From positions 62,001 to 126,000 of the forward strand of contig DASZLU010000006.1 of assembly GCA_035552195.1 (NCBI GenBank): a stretch of 64,000 nt of DNA. The letters are read 5' to 3'. Each line of letters begins with the position of its first letter. The first letter of the stretch is position 1. The notes under the pieces were generated by a model. It was not told where the DNA came from. It did no database searches and worked only from the letters and a program-made list of their open reading frames with translations. Source of the DNA: CAIKMD01 sp035552195. Its GTDB lineage: Bacteria; Pseudomonadota; Alphaproteobacteria; ATCC43930; CGMCC-115725. Position numbers and translations under genes: made by a program. Positions 44,936 through 52,900 of this stretch are shown here, piece by piece.

Positions 44936-46096
44936 ATGGCGCTCGTTTACGATGAACCCTTACGCTTCGGATTGTTCTTCGCACCGTTTCATTCGGCGCG
45001 GCTCAACCCGACCTACGCGTTCGAGCGCGACCTGCTCCTCACCGAGCATCTTGACCGGCTGGGCTTCGAGGAAATCTGGTACGGCGAGCATCATTCGGGC
45101 GCGATGGAGATGGTCGCTGCCCCCGAGCTGATGATCGCGGCCGCGGCCCAGCGCACGAAATACATCCGCCTCGGCACGGGCGTGAAATCGCTGCCCTACT
45201 ACAATCCCTTCATCCTCGCCGAAGCGATGGCGCAGCTCGACCATATGACGCGCGGTCGCGCCATCTTCGGCGTCGGCCCGGGTGCGCTGCCGAGCGATGC
45301 GACGATGATCGGCATCCCCGTCGCCGAATTGCGCAGCCGGATGGAGGAAAGCCTCGATGTCGTCGTGGCGCTGATGAAGGGCGAGACCGTCACACATAAG
45401 GCGCGCTGGTTCGAGCTCAACAAGGCGCAACTCAGCGTCGGCTGTTTCACTAGGCCGATGATGGAAATGGCAGTGACGGTGATCCGCTCGCCCGCCGGCG
45501 TCGCCGCCGCTGCCAAGCACGGCCTCGGGCTTTTAACGCTGGGGCCGATGAGCGATGCGGTGCTCGACCATCACGTGACCAATTGGGGCATCTACGAGAC
45601 CGAGAGCCGCAAGCACGGCCACGCGCCCAATCGCGGCAAATGGCGCATCACCCTGATGATGCATGTCGCCGAGACGCGCGAGAAAGCCTATGCCGACGCT
45701 TCCTGGGGCTTCCGCGAGTTCAACAATTACTCGCACGACATCGTCCCGGCACCGCCGGCGATTCCGCGCGACACCGAAGACCTCGTCGCCGCAGCCCTCG
45801 AGAAACAGGTCGCGATTATCGGCACGCCCGACGATGCGATCCGCGAAATCGAGCGCGTGCGCCAGAAGCTCGGCGGCTTCGGCACGGTGCTGCTCTTCGG
45901 CAACGATCTCGCGCCGTGGCCGGCGCAGCAGCGCAGCTTCGAACTGATCGCCGAATTCGTGAAGCCGCATTTCAGCAAAGCCAACGCCCTGCGCGAAGCG
46001 AGCTACAAGGCAACCGCGGCAGTGATCAACGATTTCCGCCAGGCGGCGGGTGCCGCGTCGGCCGCGGCGATCGATGCGTATAAGGGGAAGAAGTAA
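44936..46096 (+). CDS. LLM class flavin-dependent monooxygenase 1
   Basis: A 386-residue bacterial-luciferase-like TIM barrel. Typical segments are LRFGLFFAPF at the first strand, HLDRLGFEEIWYGEHHSG near residue 45, RLGTGVKSLPYYNPF near residue 85 and the C-terminal AIIGTPDDAIREIERV. Such enzymes use reduced FMN from a separate reductase to hydroxylate, oxidise or open rings. Two ATGs lie in tandem; the second, 44936, has better spacing to GGGAG. It is the last gene of the run that starts with the NicX-like enzyme. No flavin reductase is present in the window. Confidence 0.85.
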   Translation: MALVYDEPLRFGLFFAPFHSARLNPTYAFERDLLLTEHLDRLGFEEIWYGEHHSGAMEMVAAPELMIAAAAQRTKYIRLGTGVKSLPYYNPFILAEAMAQLDHMTRGRAIFGVGPGALPSDATMIGIPVAELRSRMEESLDVVVALMKGETVTHKARWFELNKAQLSVGCFTRPMMEMAVTVIRSPAGVAAAAKHGLGLLTLGPMSDAVLDHHVTNWGIYETESRKHGHAPNRGKWRITLMMHVAETREKAYADASWGFREFNNYSHDIVPAPPAIPRDTEDLVAAALEKQVAIIGTPDDAIREIERVRQKLGGFGTVLLFGNDLAPWPAQQRSFELIAEFVKPHFSKANALREASYKATAAVINDFRQAAGAASAAAIDAYKGKK

Positions 46097-46244
46097 CGAA
46101 TTTCCCTCTCCGCGCTTGCGGGGAGAGGGCGGGGCCCATTGCGAAGCAATGGGAGGGTGAGGTGTGCCTCAGCGGCGCGATCTCATCTGAAATTCACCCA
46201 CCTCACCCTACCCTCTCCGCCCTCGAGGGCGGAGAGGAAATTCG
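46097..46244. repeat. Composite palindromic intergenic repeat (CTCTCCGC type)
   Basis: A 148-bp element with near-matching inverted ends (CGAATTTCCCTCTCCGC and GCGGAGAGGAAATTCG). It contains at least three nested stems: CCCTCTCC/GGAGAGGG, CCCATTGC/GCAATGGG and GGGTGAGGTG with its complement, plus a last CTCTCCGCC hairpin. It fills the gap between the convergent LLM monooxygenase and dehydratase genes and may end transcription from both sides. Confidence 0.85.
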
Positions 46245-46263
46245 ATAGAGCAGGCGCAGAGAT

Positions 46264-47106
46264 TTAAGCGAAATTCGCCTCGCCGTGCAGCGCGGGTTCG
46301 CCTTTTTGGTCGAGGACCCACAGCAGCGCCGATTGGCCATCGGCGCGCGGGGCGCCGCAGAGCAGGATGGGGCCGGTGTCGTAGATGACTTGGCGGTTGA
46401 TGCGGGCAATCGCGGCGAGGCGCTTTTGCGGCGCGTGTTCGCGGCAGAGCTCGATCAAAAGCTGCCCCATCAACGAGGATTGCACGATCAGCCCGGGCGC
46501 GCCTTCGACTTCCATCGCGTATTTGCGATCGTAGTGGATGCGATGGCTGTTGAAGCGCAGCGCCGAATAGCGGAAGAGCAGCACCGGCGACGGATCGAGC
46601 TCTTTCTTCCATGCCGGCGCCGGCATCTTCGGCGCCGGCACGGCGTCTGGACCGTGGCCGTCGAAATAGACGAATTCGCGCTCTTCGACGATGGCAAGAC
46701 CGCGCGGACCGGTGGTCTCGGTACGCTGAAGCATGCGCATACTGTCGCCGCTCGGGCTGGCGGTGACCTCCTTGATCTTGGTAACGCGCTTTAGCTCGTC
46801 GCCGATGCGGACATCGCCGGGAAACTCGGTGCGGTCGCCGCCGATGCGGATGAAGTTGAACGGGATGCTCGGCAGCCAGTTGCTCTTCGCCGCCTGCCCG
46901 TCCGCGCGCATGTTGTTCGGGCGATGCAGCGAGCCGAAATAAAGATCGGCCCAGCCCGGCGGCAGGACGTCGCCCGGCTTCGAGGCCGGATTGTCGATGC
47001 CGAACGTCGCCGCAAGCCGCGCCACCGGCCCCGCTGTGACCATTTCGTTCGCGACCGGGCTCGACGCACCGACCGCATCCTTCAACGCCGACAAATCATG
47101 AGGCAT
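46264..47106 (-). CDS. FAS1-like dehydratase domain protein (HTD2/mesaconyl-CoA hydratase type)
   Basis: A 280-residue double hot-dog protein. The C-terminal half carries LFRYSALRFNSHRIHYDRKYA, with the Asn, His and Asp of the MaoC-type hydratase motif, and GAPGLIVQSSLMGQLLIELC, the following helix. The N-terminal hot-dog has the FNFIRIGGDRTEFPGDVRIGD stretch. Relatives hydrate enoyl-thioesters such as mesaconyl-C4-CoA. The start ATG lies 2 nt from the stop of the molybdenum-enzyme gene upstream, so they are in one operon. Confidence 0.85.
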   Translation of the reverse strand: MPHDLSALKDAVGASSPVANEMVTAGPVARLAATFGIDNPASKPGDVLPPGWADLYFGSLHRPNNMRADGQAAKSNWLPSIPFNFIRIGGDRTEFPGDVRIGDELKRVTKIKEVTASPSGDSMRMLQRTETTGPRGLAIVEEREFVYFDGHGPDAVPAPKMPAPAWKKELDPSPVLLFRYSALRFNSHRIHYDRKYAMEVEGAPGLIVQSSLMGQLLIELCREHAPQKRLAAIARINRQVIYDTGPILLCGAPRADGQSALLWVLDQKGEPALHGEANFA

Positions 47107-47108
47107 GG

Positions 47109-49433
47109 CTATTTCCTCGCCGCTTGGATCGCCTGCCACACGCGATGCGGCGTGGCCGGCATGTCGATATGGGTAATGCCGAGGGGCACCAGCGCGTCGA
47201 CCACCGCATTCATGATCGCGGCGAGCGCGCCGACATTGCCTGCCTCGCCCGCGCCCTTGGCGCCCAGCGGATTGGTCTTGGTCGGCACCGGATTTTCCTC
47301 GGTCTCGAAGCTGCACATGTCCGACGCGCGCGGCATGCCGTAATCCATGAACGAGCCGGTGAGGCACTGACCCGAGCGCGGATCGTAGACGAGATTCTCG
47401 GTGAAGCATTGCCCGATGCCCTGGCCGACACCGCCGTGGATCTGGCCCGCGAGCGTCAGGCTGTTGATCACCGTACCGACATCGTCGACCACGCAATAGC
47501 GCAGCACGTCCGTGACGCCGGTCTCGGGGTCGATCTCGACCTCGCAAACGTGGCAGCCATTGGGGAAGTTCGGAATCTCGGGATTGTAGGCCGAGACGTC
47601 GTACAAGCCCTGCTCCATCCCGCGCGGCAGACGCGCCGGAACATAGGCGACAGTGCAGACCTCCCTCCACGTGACGCTCTTATCGGTGCCAACGACGTTG
47701 AACTTGCCGGCGCCGAATTCGACGTCGCCGTCGGAGACTTCCATCATATGCGCGGCGACCTTCTTCGCCTTGGCGATGACCTTGTCGGCCGCGAGGGTCG
47801 CGGCGCTGCCGCCAAGCACGGCCGTACGCGAGGCAAAGGTGCCGCCGCCGTCGGGCGCCATATCCGTGTCGCACATCTGTACGCGGATATCGTCGGCATC
47901 GACGCCGAACTTTTCCGACAGGATGATCTTGTACATCGTATCGTGGCCCTGGCCGTGCGAGATCGAGCCCGGGATCACGGTCACCGTGCCGCCGGAATCG
48001 AATTTCACCATCACCGTCTCGCCGAACGTCTGCGAGGTCTGCTCGATGATGTTGGCGAAGCCGATGCCGCGCAGCCTGCCGCGCGTCTTCGCTTCGGCAC
48101 GGCGCTGCTCGAAATCGTCATAGCCGGCCATGTGCAGCGCCATGTCGAGATTCTTCTCAAACTCGCCGCTGTCGAGGGTGAAGACGAGACCGGTCTTGTA
48201 CGGCATCGCGCTCGCCGGCACGGTATTACGGCGGCGCAGCTCGGCGCGGTCGATGCCCATCTCGCGTGCCGCGTTGTCGATCAGGCGCTCGGAATAATAC
48301 GATGCTTCCGGCCGGCCGGAGCCGCGGAACGGCCCGATGCTGGTCGTGTTGGTGAAAACCGCCGAGACTTCGGCATAGATCGCCGGCGTCGTGTAGGTCC
48401 CGGCGAGGCCGCCCAAATGCGCGGTCGGCGAGATCACGCCGCCCGGCGCCATGTAAGCGCCGATATTCGAGACCTGGGCGAGCCGCAGCGCCAGAAACTT
48501 GCCGTCCTTGTCGAGCGCAAGCTCGCCCTCGGCGATGTGATCGCGATCGTGATCGTCGCTGAGAATGCCCTCGCTGCGTTCGCTGATCCATTTGACCGGC
48601 CGGCGCACTTTCTCAGACGCCCAGGCCGCGAGCTGATATTCGGGAAAATGGCTGCCCTTCATGCCGAAGGAGCCGCCGACATCGCCGGCGACGATGCGGA
48701 ATTGGTTCTCGGGTTTGTGAAACACCTTCGCCGCCAGATCGGCGCGCGTCATATGCGGGCGTTGTGTGCCGACATAGATCGTCGTGCGCTCGAGCCGGTC
48801 GTCGTAGTCGGCGATGCAGCCGCGCGGCTCCATGGTGTTCGCGGTGATGCGGTTGAACACCATCTTGAGTTTCGTCACGTGATGCGCACGCGCAAAGGCG
48901 GCATCGACCGCGGCTTTATCGCCGGCCGTGTAGAAGAAGCACTCGTTGTTGGCGCAATCGGACCAGAGCCTGGGCGCCGACAACGCGCTGGCCGACGCGG
49001 TGTCGGTGAGCGCCGGCAGCATCTCGTACTCGACCGCGATCCGCTCGGCCGCGTCCTTGGCGAGGTTCACGCTTTCGGCGACGACGAAAGCGATGGGATC
49101 GCCGACCAGCATCGCGCGATCGTTCGCAAGCGACGGCCGGTGCGGCAGGTACATCGGCGAGCCGTCGCGGCGCTTGCGCGGCAGCACCGGCAGCATCGAG
49201 CCGAAATTCTCCGCCGCCCAATCCGACCCGGTCAGCACCGCCAGCACGCCCGGCATCTGCTGCGCGGCGCGGACATCGATGCTCTTGATCCGCGCATGCG
49301 CATGCGGCGAGCGCAGGACGTAGCCATGCGCCTGCCGCGGCAACGTGAAATCATCGGTGTATCGGCCGCGCCCCGTGAGCAGGCGCGGATCTTCGGTGCG
49401 CGGCACGGATTGGCCGAGCGCGAACTGTCCCAT
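47109..49433 (-). CDS. Molybdenum hydroxylase large subunit (xanthine/CO dehydrogenase family), without partner subunits
   Basis: A 774-residue Mo-binding catalytic subunit. It opens with GQSVPRTEDPRLLTGRGRYTDDF, typical of CoxL-like proteins; the cofactor-loop motif reads GPFRGSGRPEA rather than the AYxCSFR of form I CO dehydrogenase, and GGxFASR-like DGGGTFASRTAVLGGSA and KGAGEAGNVGA follow. It should hydroxylate an aldehyde or N-heterocycle with water as the oxygen source. These enzymes normally need a [2Fe-2S] subunit and often an FAD subunit; neither is encoded within the window. A dehydratase and a beta-lactamase-fold protein flank it. Confidence 0.88.
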   Translation of the reverse strand: MGQFALGQSVPRTEDPRLLTGRGRYTDDFTLPRQAHGYVLRSPHAHARIKSIDVRAAQQMPGVLAVLTGSDWAAENFGSMLPVLPRKRRDGSPMYLPHRPSLANDRAMLVGDPIAFVVAESVNLAKDAAERIAVEYEMLPALTDTASASALSAPRLWSDCANNECFFYTAGDKAAVDAAFARAHHVTKLKMVFNRITANTMEPRGCIADYDDRLERTTIYVGTQRPHMTRADLAAKVFHKPENQFRIVAGDVGGSFGMKGSHFPEYQLAAWASEKVRRPVKWISERSEGILSDDHDRDHIAEGELALDKDGKFLALRLAQVSNIGAYMAPGGVISPTAHLGGLAGTYTTPAIYAEVSAVFTNTTSIGPFRGSGRPEASYYSERLIDNAAREMGIDRAELRRRNTVPASAMPYKTGLVFTLDSGEFEKNLDMALHMAGYDDFEQRRAEAKTRGRLRGIGFANIIEQTSQTFGETVMVKFDSGGTVTVIPGSISHGQGHDTMYKIILSEKFGVDADDIRVQMCDTDMAPDGGGTFASRTAVLGGSAATLAADKVIAKAKKVAAHMMEVSDGDVEFGAGKFNVVGTDKSVTWREVCTVAYVPARLPRGMEQGLYDVSAYNPEIPNFPNGCHVCEVEIDPETGVTDVLRYCVVDDVGTVINSLTLAGQIHGGVGQGIGQCFTENLVYDPRSGQCLTGSFMDYGMPRASDMCSFETEENPVPTKTNPLGAKGAGEAGNVGALAAIMNAVVDALVPLGITHIDMPATPHRVWQAIQAARK

Positions 49434-49459
49434 TGAATCCTCCCTTCAGGCGATGCGGT

Positions 49460-50332
49460 TTAGGCGCGTGCCTGCTGTTTCTTCTCGAGAATGCGCTTGT
49501 GCAGATTCGCGACCGTCAACGTGGTGACACGCTGGTCATGCGGGAAAAGGTTCTGGCCGAGCGGATAGGGATCCTGCTTGGTGACCTCGATCGGCTCTTT
49601 CAGCGCATCCTCGGCGCTGAGGCCGCGATCGACGAAGCGCTCGACCAGCCCGACCCAGTTCTCGACGATCTGCGCCTGCTCTTTGACATAGGCCTTGCCG
49701 CAGGGCTCGCCGTGACCGGGAACGATCTTCTCGACATCGAGCGCGTCGATCGCCTTCAGGGAGTCGAGCCATTCCCAGGGATCGCATTCCTGCAGCCAGG
49801 TGCGGCATTTGTGGAAGATGTTGTCGCCGGTGAAGACGACGCCTTCCTCAGGGACGTGGATCGTGGTCTGCGGTCCGGTATGGCCGGCATGATGGATAAT
49901 GTTGAAGGTATGCTGGCCGACATGAAGCGTGAGCTTGTCCGTAAAGGTGACGCTCGGCTTGTTGCTGTCGAGATAGTCGGGATGGCCGACAAGCCAGACG
50001 CTGTCCGGATCGCTGACCTTCATCCGCTCGCGCTTCTCTTCCATCGAGCCAAAGGTGTTGAGGTAGCGATCGAAGCATTCCTGCAACTTGACCTGGCCGA
50101 CGACGGTGACACCCTTGAAATAAGCGTTGCCGGCGATGTGGTCGCCGTGCGGTTCCGTATTGATCAGGTACCGGATCGGCGCTTTTTCCTCCATCATTTC
50201 GCGCCAGCGCATCGCGTCCATGGGGATTTGGGGCGAGTCGATCATGACATAGCCGTCGCTGGTCTCGATGTAGCTCGGATTACACCCGCGAAAATAGATT
50301 TCCGAGAAGCTGTTCCGACCGACCCGGCGCAT
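49460..50332 (-). CDS. Metallo-beta-lactamase-fold hydrolase with an altered zinc motif
   Basis: A 290-residue MBL-fold protein. The canonical HxHxDH motif reads ExHxDH: E60, H62, D64 and H65 in NTEPHGDHIAGN. The remaining ligands are present: H in HHAGHTGPQ, D in FTGDNIF and H in VPGHGEP. A change of the first His to an acidic residue is unusual but occurs in some lineages, so a changed metal site rather than loss of function is likely. Its 26-nt spacing from the molybdenum-enzyme gene suggests one operon. It diverges from the receiver gene across a region with possible regulatory boxes. Confidence 0.83.
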   Translation of the reverse strand: MRRVGRNSFSEIYFRGCNPSYIETSDGYVMIDSPQIPMDAMRWREMMEEKAPIRYLINTEPHGDHIAGNAYFKGVTVVGQVKLQECFDRYLNTFGSMEEKRERMKVSDPDSVWLVGHPDYLDSNKPSVTFTDKLTLHVGQHTFNIIHHAGHTGPQTTIHVPEEGVVFTGDNIFHKCRTWLQECDPWEWLDSLKAIDALDVEKIVPGHGEPCGKAYVKEQAQIVENWVGLVERFVDRGLSAEDALKEPIEVTKQDPYPLGQNLFPHDQRVTTLTVANLHKRILEKKQQARA

Positions 50333-50413
50333 TTAGACCCTCCCTGCCGCTTTTGACGCTGGTATTCTCCCGAATCCCTTGCCTCGGGACAAGGGTAAGC
50401 CGGCGACACCCCT

Positions 50414-50428
50414 ACGCAATACCACGCA
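50414..50428. promoter_or_regulatory. Direct repeat ACGCA-N5-ACGCA in divergent promoter region
   Basis: Two ACGCA words sit 10 bp apart, one helical turn, in the gap between the beta-lactamase-fold gene and the receiver gene. This spacing suits a dimeric activator contacting one face of DNA. The factor is unknown. Confidence 0.3.
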
Positions 50429-50431
50429 GTT

Positions 50432-50445
50432 TTGCGCCAGATCAA
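50432..50445. promoter_or_regulatory. FNR/FixK-like box
   Basis: TTGCGCCAGATCAA fits the 14-bp TTG(A/C)-N6-(T/G)CAA pattern of alphaproteobacterial FixK/FNR proteins. It lies 107 bp upstream of the likely receiver start and 100 bp upstream of the beta-lactamase-fold gene. A single match to a short pattern is weak evidence. Confidence 0.4.
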
Positions 50446-50551
50446 AGTATGAAACCCCTGCCGTGATAGGGTTTTGAGGTTCGGGGAACATGTATATGGG
50501 CCAGATTTGGCGGCCGGATTTTGGCCGGCGGCCTCCGAGGAGGGGATTTCC

Positions 50552-50992
50552 TTGGCTTTCGACCGGTTTTTGCTTTTTCGCGACAAGACGGGCACAATCA
50601 AGAGGATGAGCGGCGAAACCATCTTTATCGTCGACGATGACGAGGCGGTGCGGGATTCGCTGAAACTGCTACTCGAATCGCATGGCTGCCGAGTTCAGGA
50701 TTACGGCTCGACCCGCGACTTCTTTCGTGCCTACCGGAAGGGGACGCGGCAATGCGTGGTCCTTGACCATCACCTGCCCGGCGAGACCGGTATCGAATTC
50801 CTCGAATCCGACGACGGCGCAGCGCTGCGCTTGCCGGTGATCATGGTCACCGGCGGCGGCGACCAGGCGCTCAAGGCGCGCGCCGCCAAGGCCGGTGCCC
50901 GCGCCTATTTCGACAAGCCGATCAACGATTCCGAATTGGTTGAGACGATCTTCCGCCTGCTCGACGCCGCCCCCTCAGCGGCCCCAGGCTAA
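50552..50992 (+). CDS. Orphan response-regulator receiver protein
   Basis: A stand-alone CheY-like receiver domain. With a TTG start at 50552 the protein has 146 residues; the acidic pocket is at 28-30 (IVDDDE), the phospho-acceptor is D72 (VVLDHHLPG), T100 and K122 (FDKP) complete the site. The TTG has an AGGAGGGG site six bases upstream, while the ATG at 50606 has AGAGG in contact with it and would give a 128-residue protein directly at the receiver. There is no output domain and no histidine kinase in the window, so it may relay phosphate or bind a partner. It converges on a dienelactone hydrolase gene. Confidence 0.85.
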   Translation: MAFDRFLLFRDKTGTIKRMSGETIFIVDDDEAVRDSLKLLLESHGCRVQDYGSTRDFFRAYRKGTRQCVVLDHHLPGETGIEFLESDDGAALRLPVIMVTGGGDQALKARAAKAGARAYFDKPINDSELVETIFRLLDAAPSAAPG

Positions 50993-50996
50993 GCGC

Positions 50997-51698
50997 CTAA
51001 CGGCCTAATAGATGCCGGCGTAGAAAGTTTGCCGTCCGATCGTCGGCCAGCGCCGTCACTTCCTGGTTATAGCTTTTCGCGCCGACGCGGTTGAATGCGT
51101 GGTCGGCGCCCGGATAGGAGCAGAGCTCCGCGCGCCCGACGAGCACGGCTTTGGTCTGCGCCTGTGCCTCGGGCGAGACGTGGCGATCGGCCTCCGGAAT
51201 GTGCAGCATCAAAGGGCGCGTGACATTGCCGGCCTCGCCGAGATATTTCTCGATGCGCACGCCGAAATAACCGACATTGCAATCGGCATCGCTGCGCGCC
51301 GCCATCAGATAGGCCAGCAAGCCGCCGAGGCAGTAGCCGACCGTGCCGATCTTGCCGTTGCACGCCGGATGCGCCCGCAGGAATGCGACGGTCGCCTTCA
51401 GATCCTCGACGCCCCGATCGGCGTCGAAGCGCGGCGCGTAATTCACCGCCCTTTGAAAACCGTCCGGCCCCAGCGGATCAATTTCGACACCCGGCTCGAT
51501 CCGCCAGAAGAGATCGGGGCAGATCGCGACGTAGCCTTGCGCCGCATAATCGTCGGTGAAGCCGCGCATCTCGGCATTGGCGCCGAAAATCTGCTGCATC
51601 ATGACGATGCCTGGCGTCTTGGCGGTGACATTCTTCGGCAGGCTGAGATAAGCGGAAAACGTACCGCCGTCGGCGGCGTTGATCGTGACGTTGGGCAT
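50997..51698 (-). CDS. Dienelactone hydrolase family protein 2
   Basis: A 233-residue alpha/beta hydrolase with the nucleophile cysteine in TVGYCLGGLLAYL, the acid in PEADRHVSPEA and the histidine in GADHAFNRVG. It resembles the copy at 7.7 kb in fold and motif order but is not nearly identical. It diverges from an LLM monooxygenase gene over about 90 bp and probably hydrolyses a lactone or ester formed by it, although that link is inferred. Confidence 0.87.
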   Translation of the reverse strand: MPNVTINAADGGTFSAYLSLPKNVTAKTPGIVMMQQIFGANAEMRGFTDDYAAQGYVAICPDLFWRIEPGVEIDPLGPDGFQRAVNYAPRFDADRGVEDLKATVAFLRAHPACNGKIGTVGYCLGGLLAYLMAARSDADCNVGYFGVRIEKYLGEAGNVTRPLMLHIPEADRHVSPEAQAQTKAVLVGRAELCSYPGADHAFNRVGAKSYNQEVTALADDRTANFLRRHLLGR

Positions 51699-51790
51699 CG
51701 GAACCTCTCTCTTTGGCCGGAGACTGCCATGCCGGCCGCGATTTGGTAAGCTACCCGCGAGAGACGGGAAGAACAGAGCTCAGGCACATC

Positions 51791-52801
51791 ATGGAATTCG
51801 GTATTTTCGATCATCTCGACCGCAACGACACGATGTCATTCGCGGATTACTACGAATCGCGGCTGAAGATCATCGAGGCCTACGACCGGCACGGCTTCTA
51901 CTCCTATCACGTCGCCGAGCATCACGGCACGCCGATCGGCATGGCGCCCTCGCCCAGCATCTTCCTCGCCGCGATCGCCCAGCGCACCAAGAAGCTGCGC
52001 TTCGGGCCGATGGTCTATGCGCTGCCCCTTTATCATCCGATCCGCATGATCGAAGAGATCATCATGCTCGATCAGATGAGCCGCGGCCGGCTCGATATCG
52101 GCTTCGGCCGCGGCTCGTCGCCGCGCGAGCTGCAATTCTTCGGCGAGGATTACGCCGAGGCGCAGGCGAAATACACCGAGCAGCTCGACGCGATCATCCA
52201 GGGCCTGACGCATCCGGAAGTCGATTTCCACGGGAAGTACTACAATATCGATTCATTCCCGCTGCCCTTCGAGACCCTGCAAAAGCCTTATCCGCCGATC
52301 TGGTACGGTGTGCATACGGTCGAAAGTGCCGAGCGCGCGGCCAGGCGCGGCCTCGAGGTGATCGAGCTCGACCAAGTGAAGCCGACCAAGGAATGCTACG
52401 ACGCGTTCAAAGCCACGTGGAAAGACGCGCAGCCGGACAAGAAATTGCCGCTCATGGGGCTCGGGAGGTTCGTTGTCGTCGCTGAGACCGACGACGCGGC
52501 GCGCACCATCGCGAAGCGCGCCTATCGCAAATGGTGGGAGAGCTTCACCTTCCTCCATCGCCGCCACGGCTTCATCGGCTCGCATCCGCGGCCGCCCGAA
52601 TTCGAAGCGATCGAGGCCGACGGCCGCGGCTTCGCCGGCGCGCCCCAGACGGTGTTGCGCATCGCGCGTGAGCAGATGGCCGCAACGGGCTCGAACTATT
52701 TCGTCGGGCAGCTCGTCTTCGGCGACATGTCGACCGAAGAAAGCCTGCACTCGATCGATCTGTTCGCCCGGCACGTGATGCCGGAGTTGCGCGGGCTCTG
52801 A
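51791..52801 (+). CDS. LLM class flavin-dependent monooxygenase 2
   Basis: A 336-residue luciferase-like flavoprotein: MEFGIFDHLDRND at the first strand, HGFYSYHVAEHHGTPIGM near residue 38, RLDIGFGRGSSPRELQFFGEDY near residue 100 and a C-terminal segment with QMAATGSNYFVGQLVFGDM. The ATG at 51791 is right at the barrel start, with a weak GGGAAG site. Reduced flavin must come from elsewhere. It is unlike monooxygenase 1 in loop lengths, so the two probably act on different substrates. It is followed by a dispersed repeat and convergent CoA transferase gene. Confidence 0.85.
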   Translation: MEFGIFDHLDRNDTMSFADYYESRLKIIEAYDRHGFYSYHVAEHHGTPIGMAPSPSIFLAAIAQRTKKLRFGPMVYALPLYHPIRMIEEIIMLDQMSRGRLDIGFGRGSSPRELQFFGEDYAEAQAKYTEQLDAIIQGLTHPEVDFHGKYYNIDSFPLPFETLQKPYPPIWYGVHTVESAERAARRGLEVIELDQVKPTKECYDAFKATWKDAQPDKKLPLMGLGRFVVVAETDDAARTIAKRAYRKWWESFTFLHRRHGFIGSHPRPPEFEAIEADGRGFAGAPQTVLRIAREQMAATGSNYFVGQLVFGDMSTEESLHSIDLFARHVMPELRGL

Positions 52802-52813
52802 AATCAGAACTGA

Positions 52814-52893
52814 TCATTGCGAGCAAGGCGAAGCAACCCACGTCTGTCCACAGACAGGTTGCTTTGTCGTGCGATGCACAGCTCGCTATGACG
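52814..52893. repeat. CATTGCGAG-type palindromic intergenic repeat, copy 3
   Basis: Begins TCATTGCGAGCAAGGCGAAG and ends CTCGCTATGACG, with an inner CTGTC-CACA-GACAG hairpin. The closing arm has one mismatch against copies 1 and 2. It lies between convergent genes. Confidence 0.8.
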
Positions 52894-52900
52894 GTGAGGG

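Noticed and set aside
46264..47670. A possible fusion of a dehydratase with an upstream segment
   Set aside because: The upstream part is an out-of-frame reading of the molybdenum enzyme gene. The dehydratase has its own ATG at 47106, 2 nt past the molybdenum enzyme stop.
47109..49433. Form I CO dehydrogenase large subunit
   Set aside because: The active-site loop reads GPFRGSGR rather than AYxCSFR, and the partner subunits are absent, so CO oxidation is not supported.
47124..49436. A 770-codon open frame antisense to the molybdenum enzyme gene
   Set aside because: Antisense shadow. The translation is low complexity with no domain, and the opposite strand encodes a complete CoxL-like protein.
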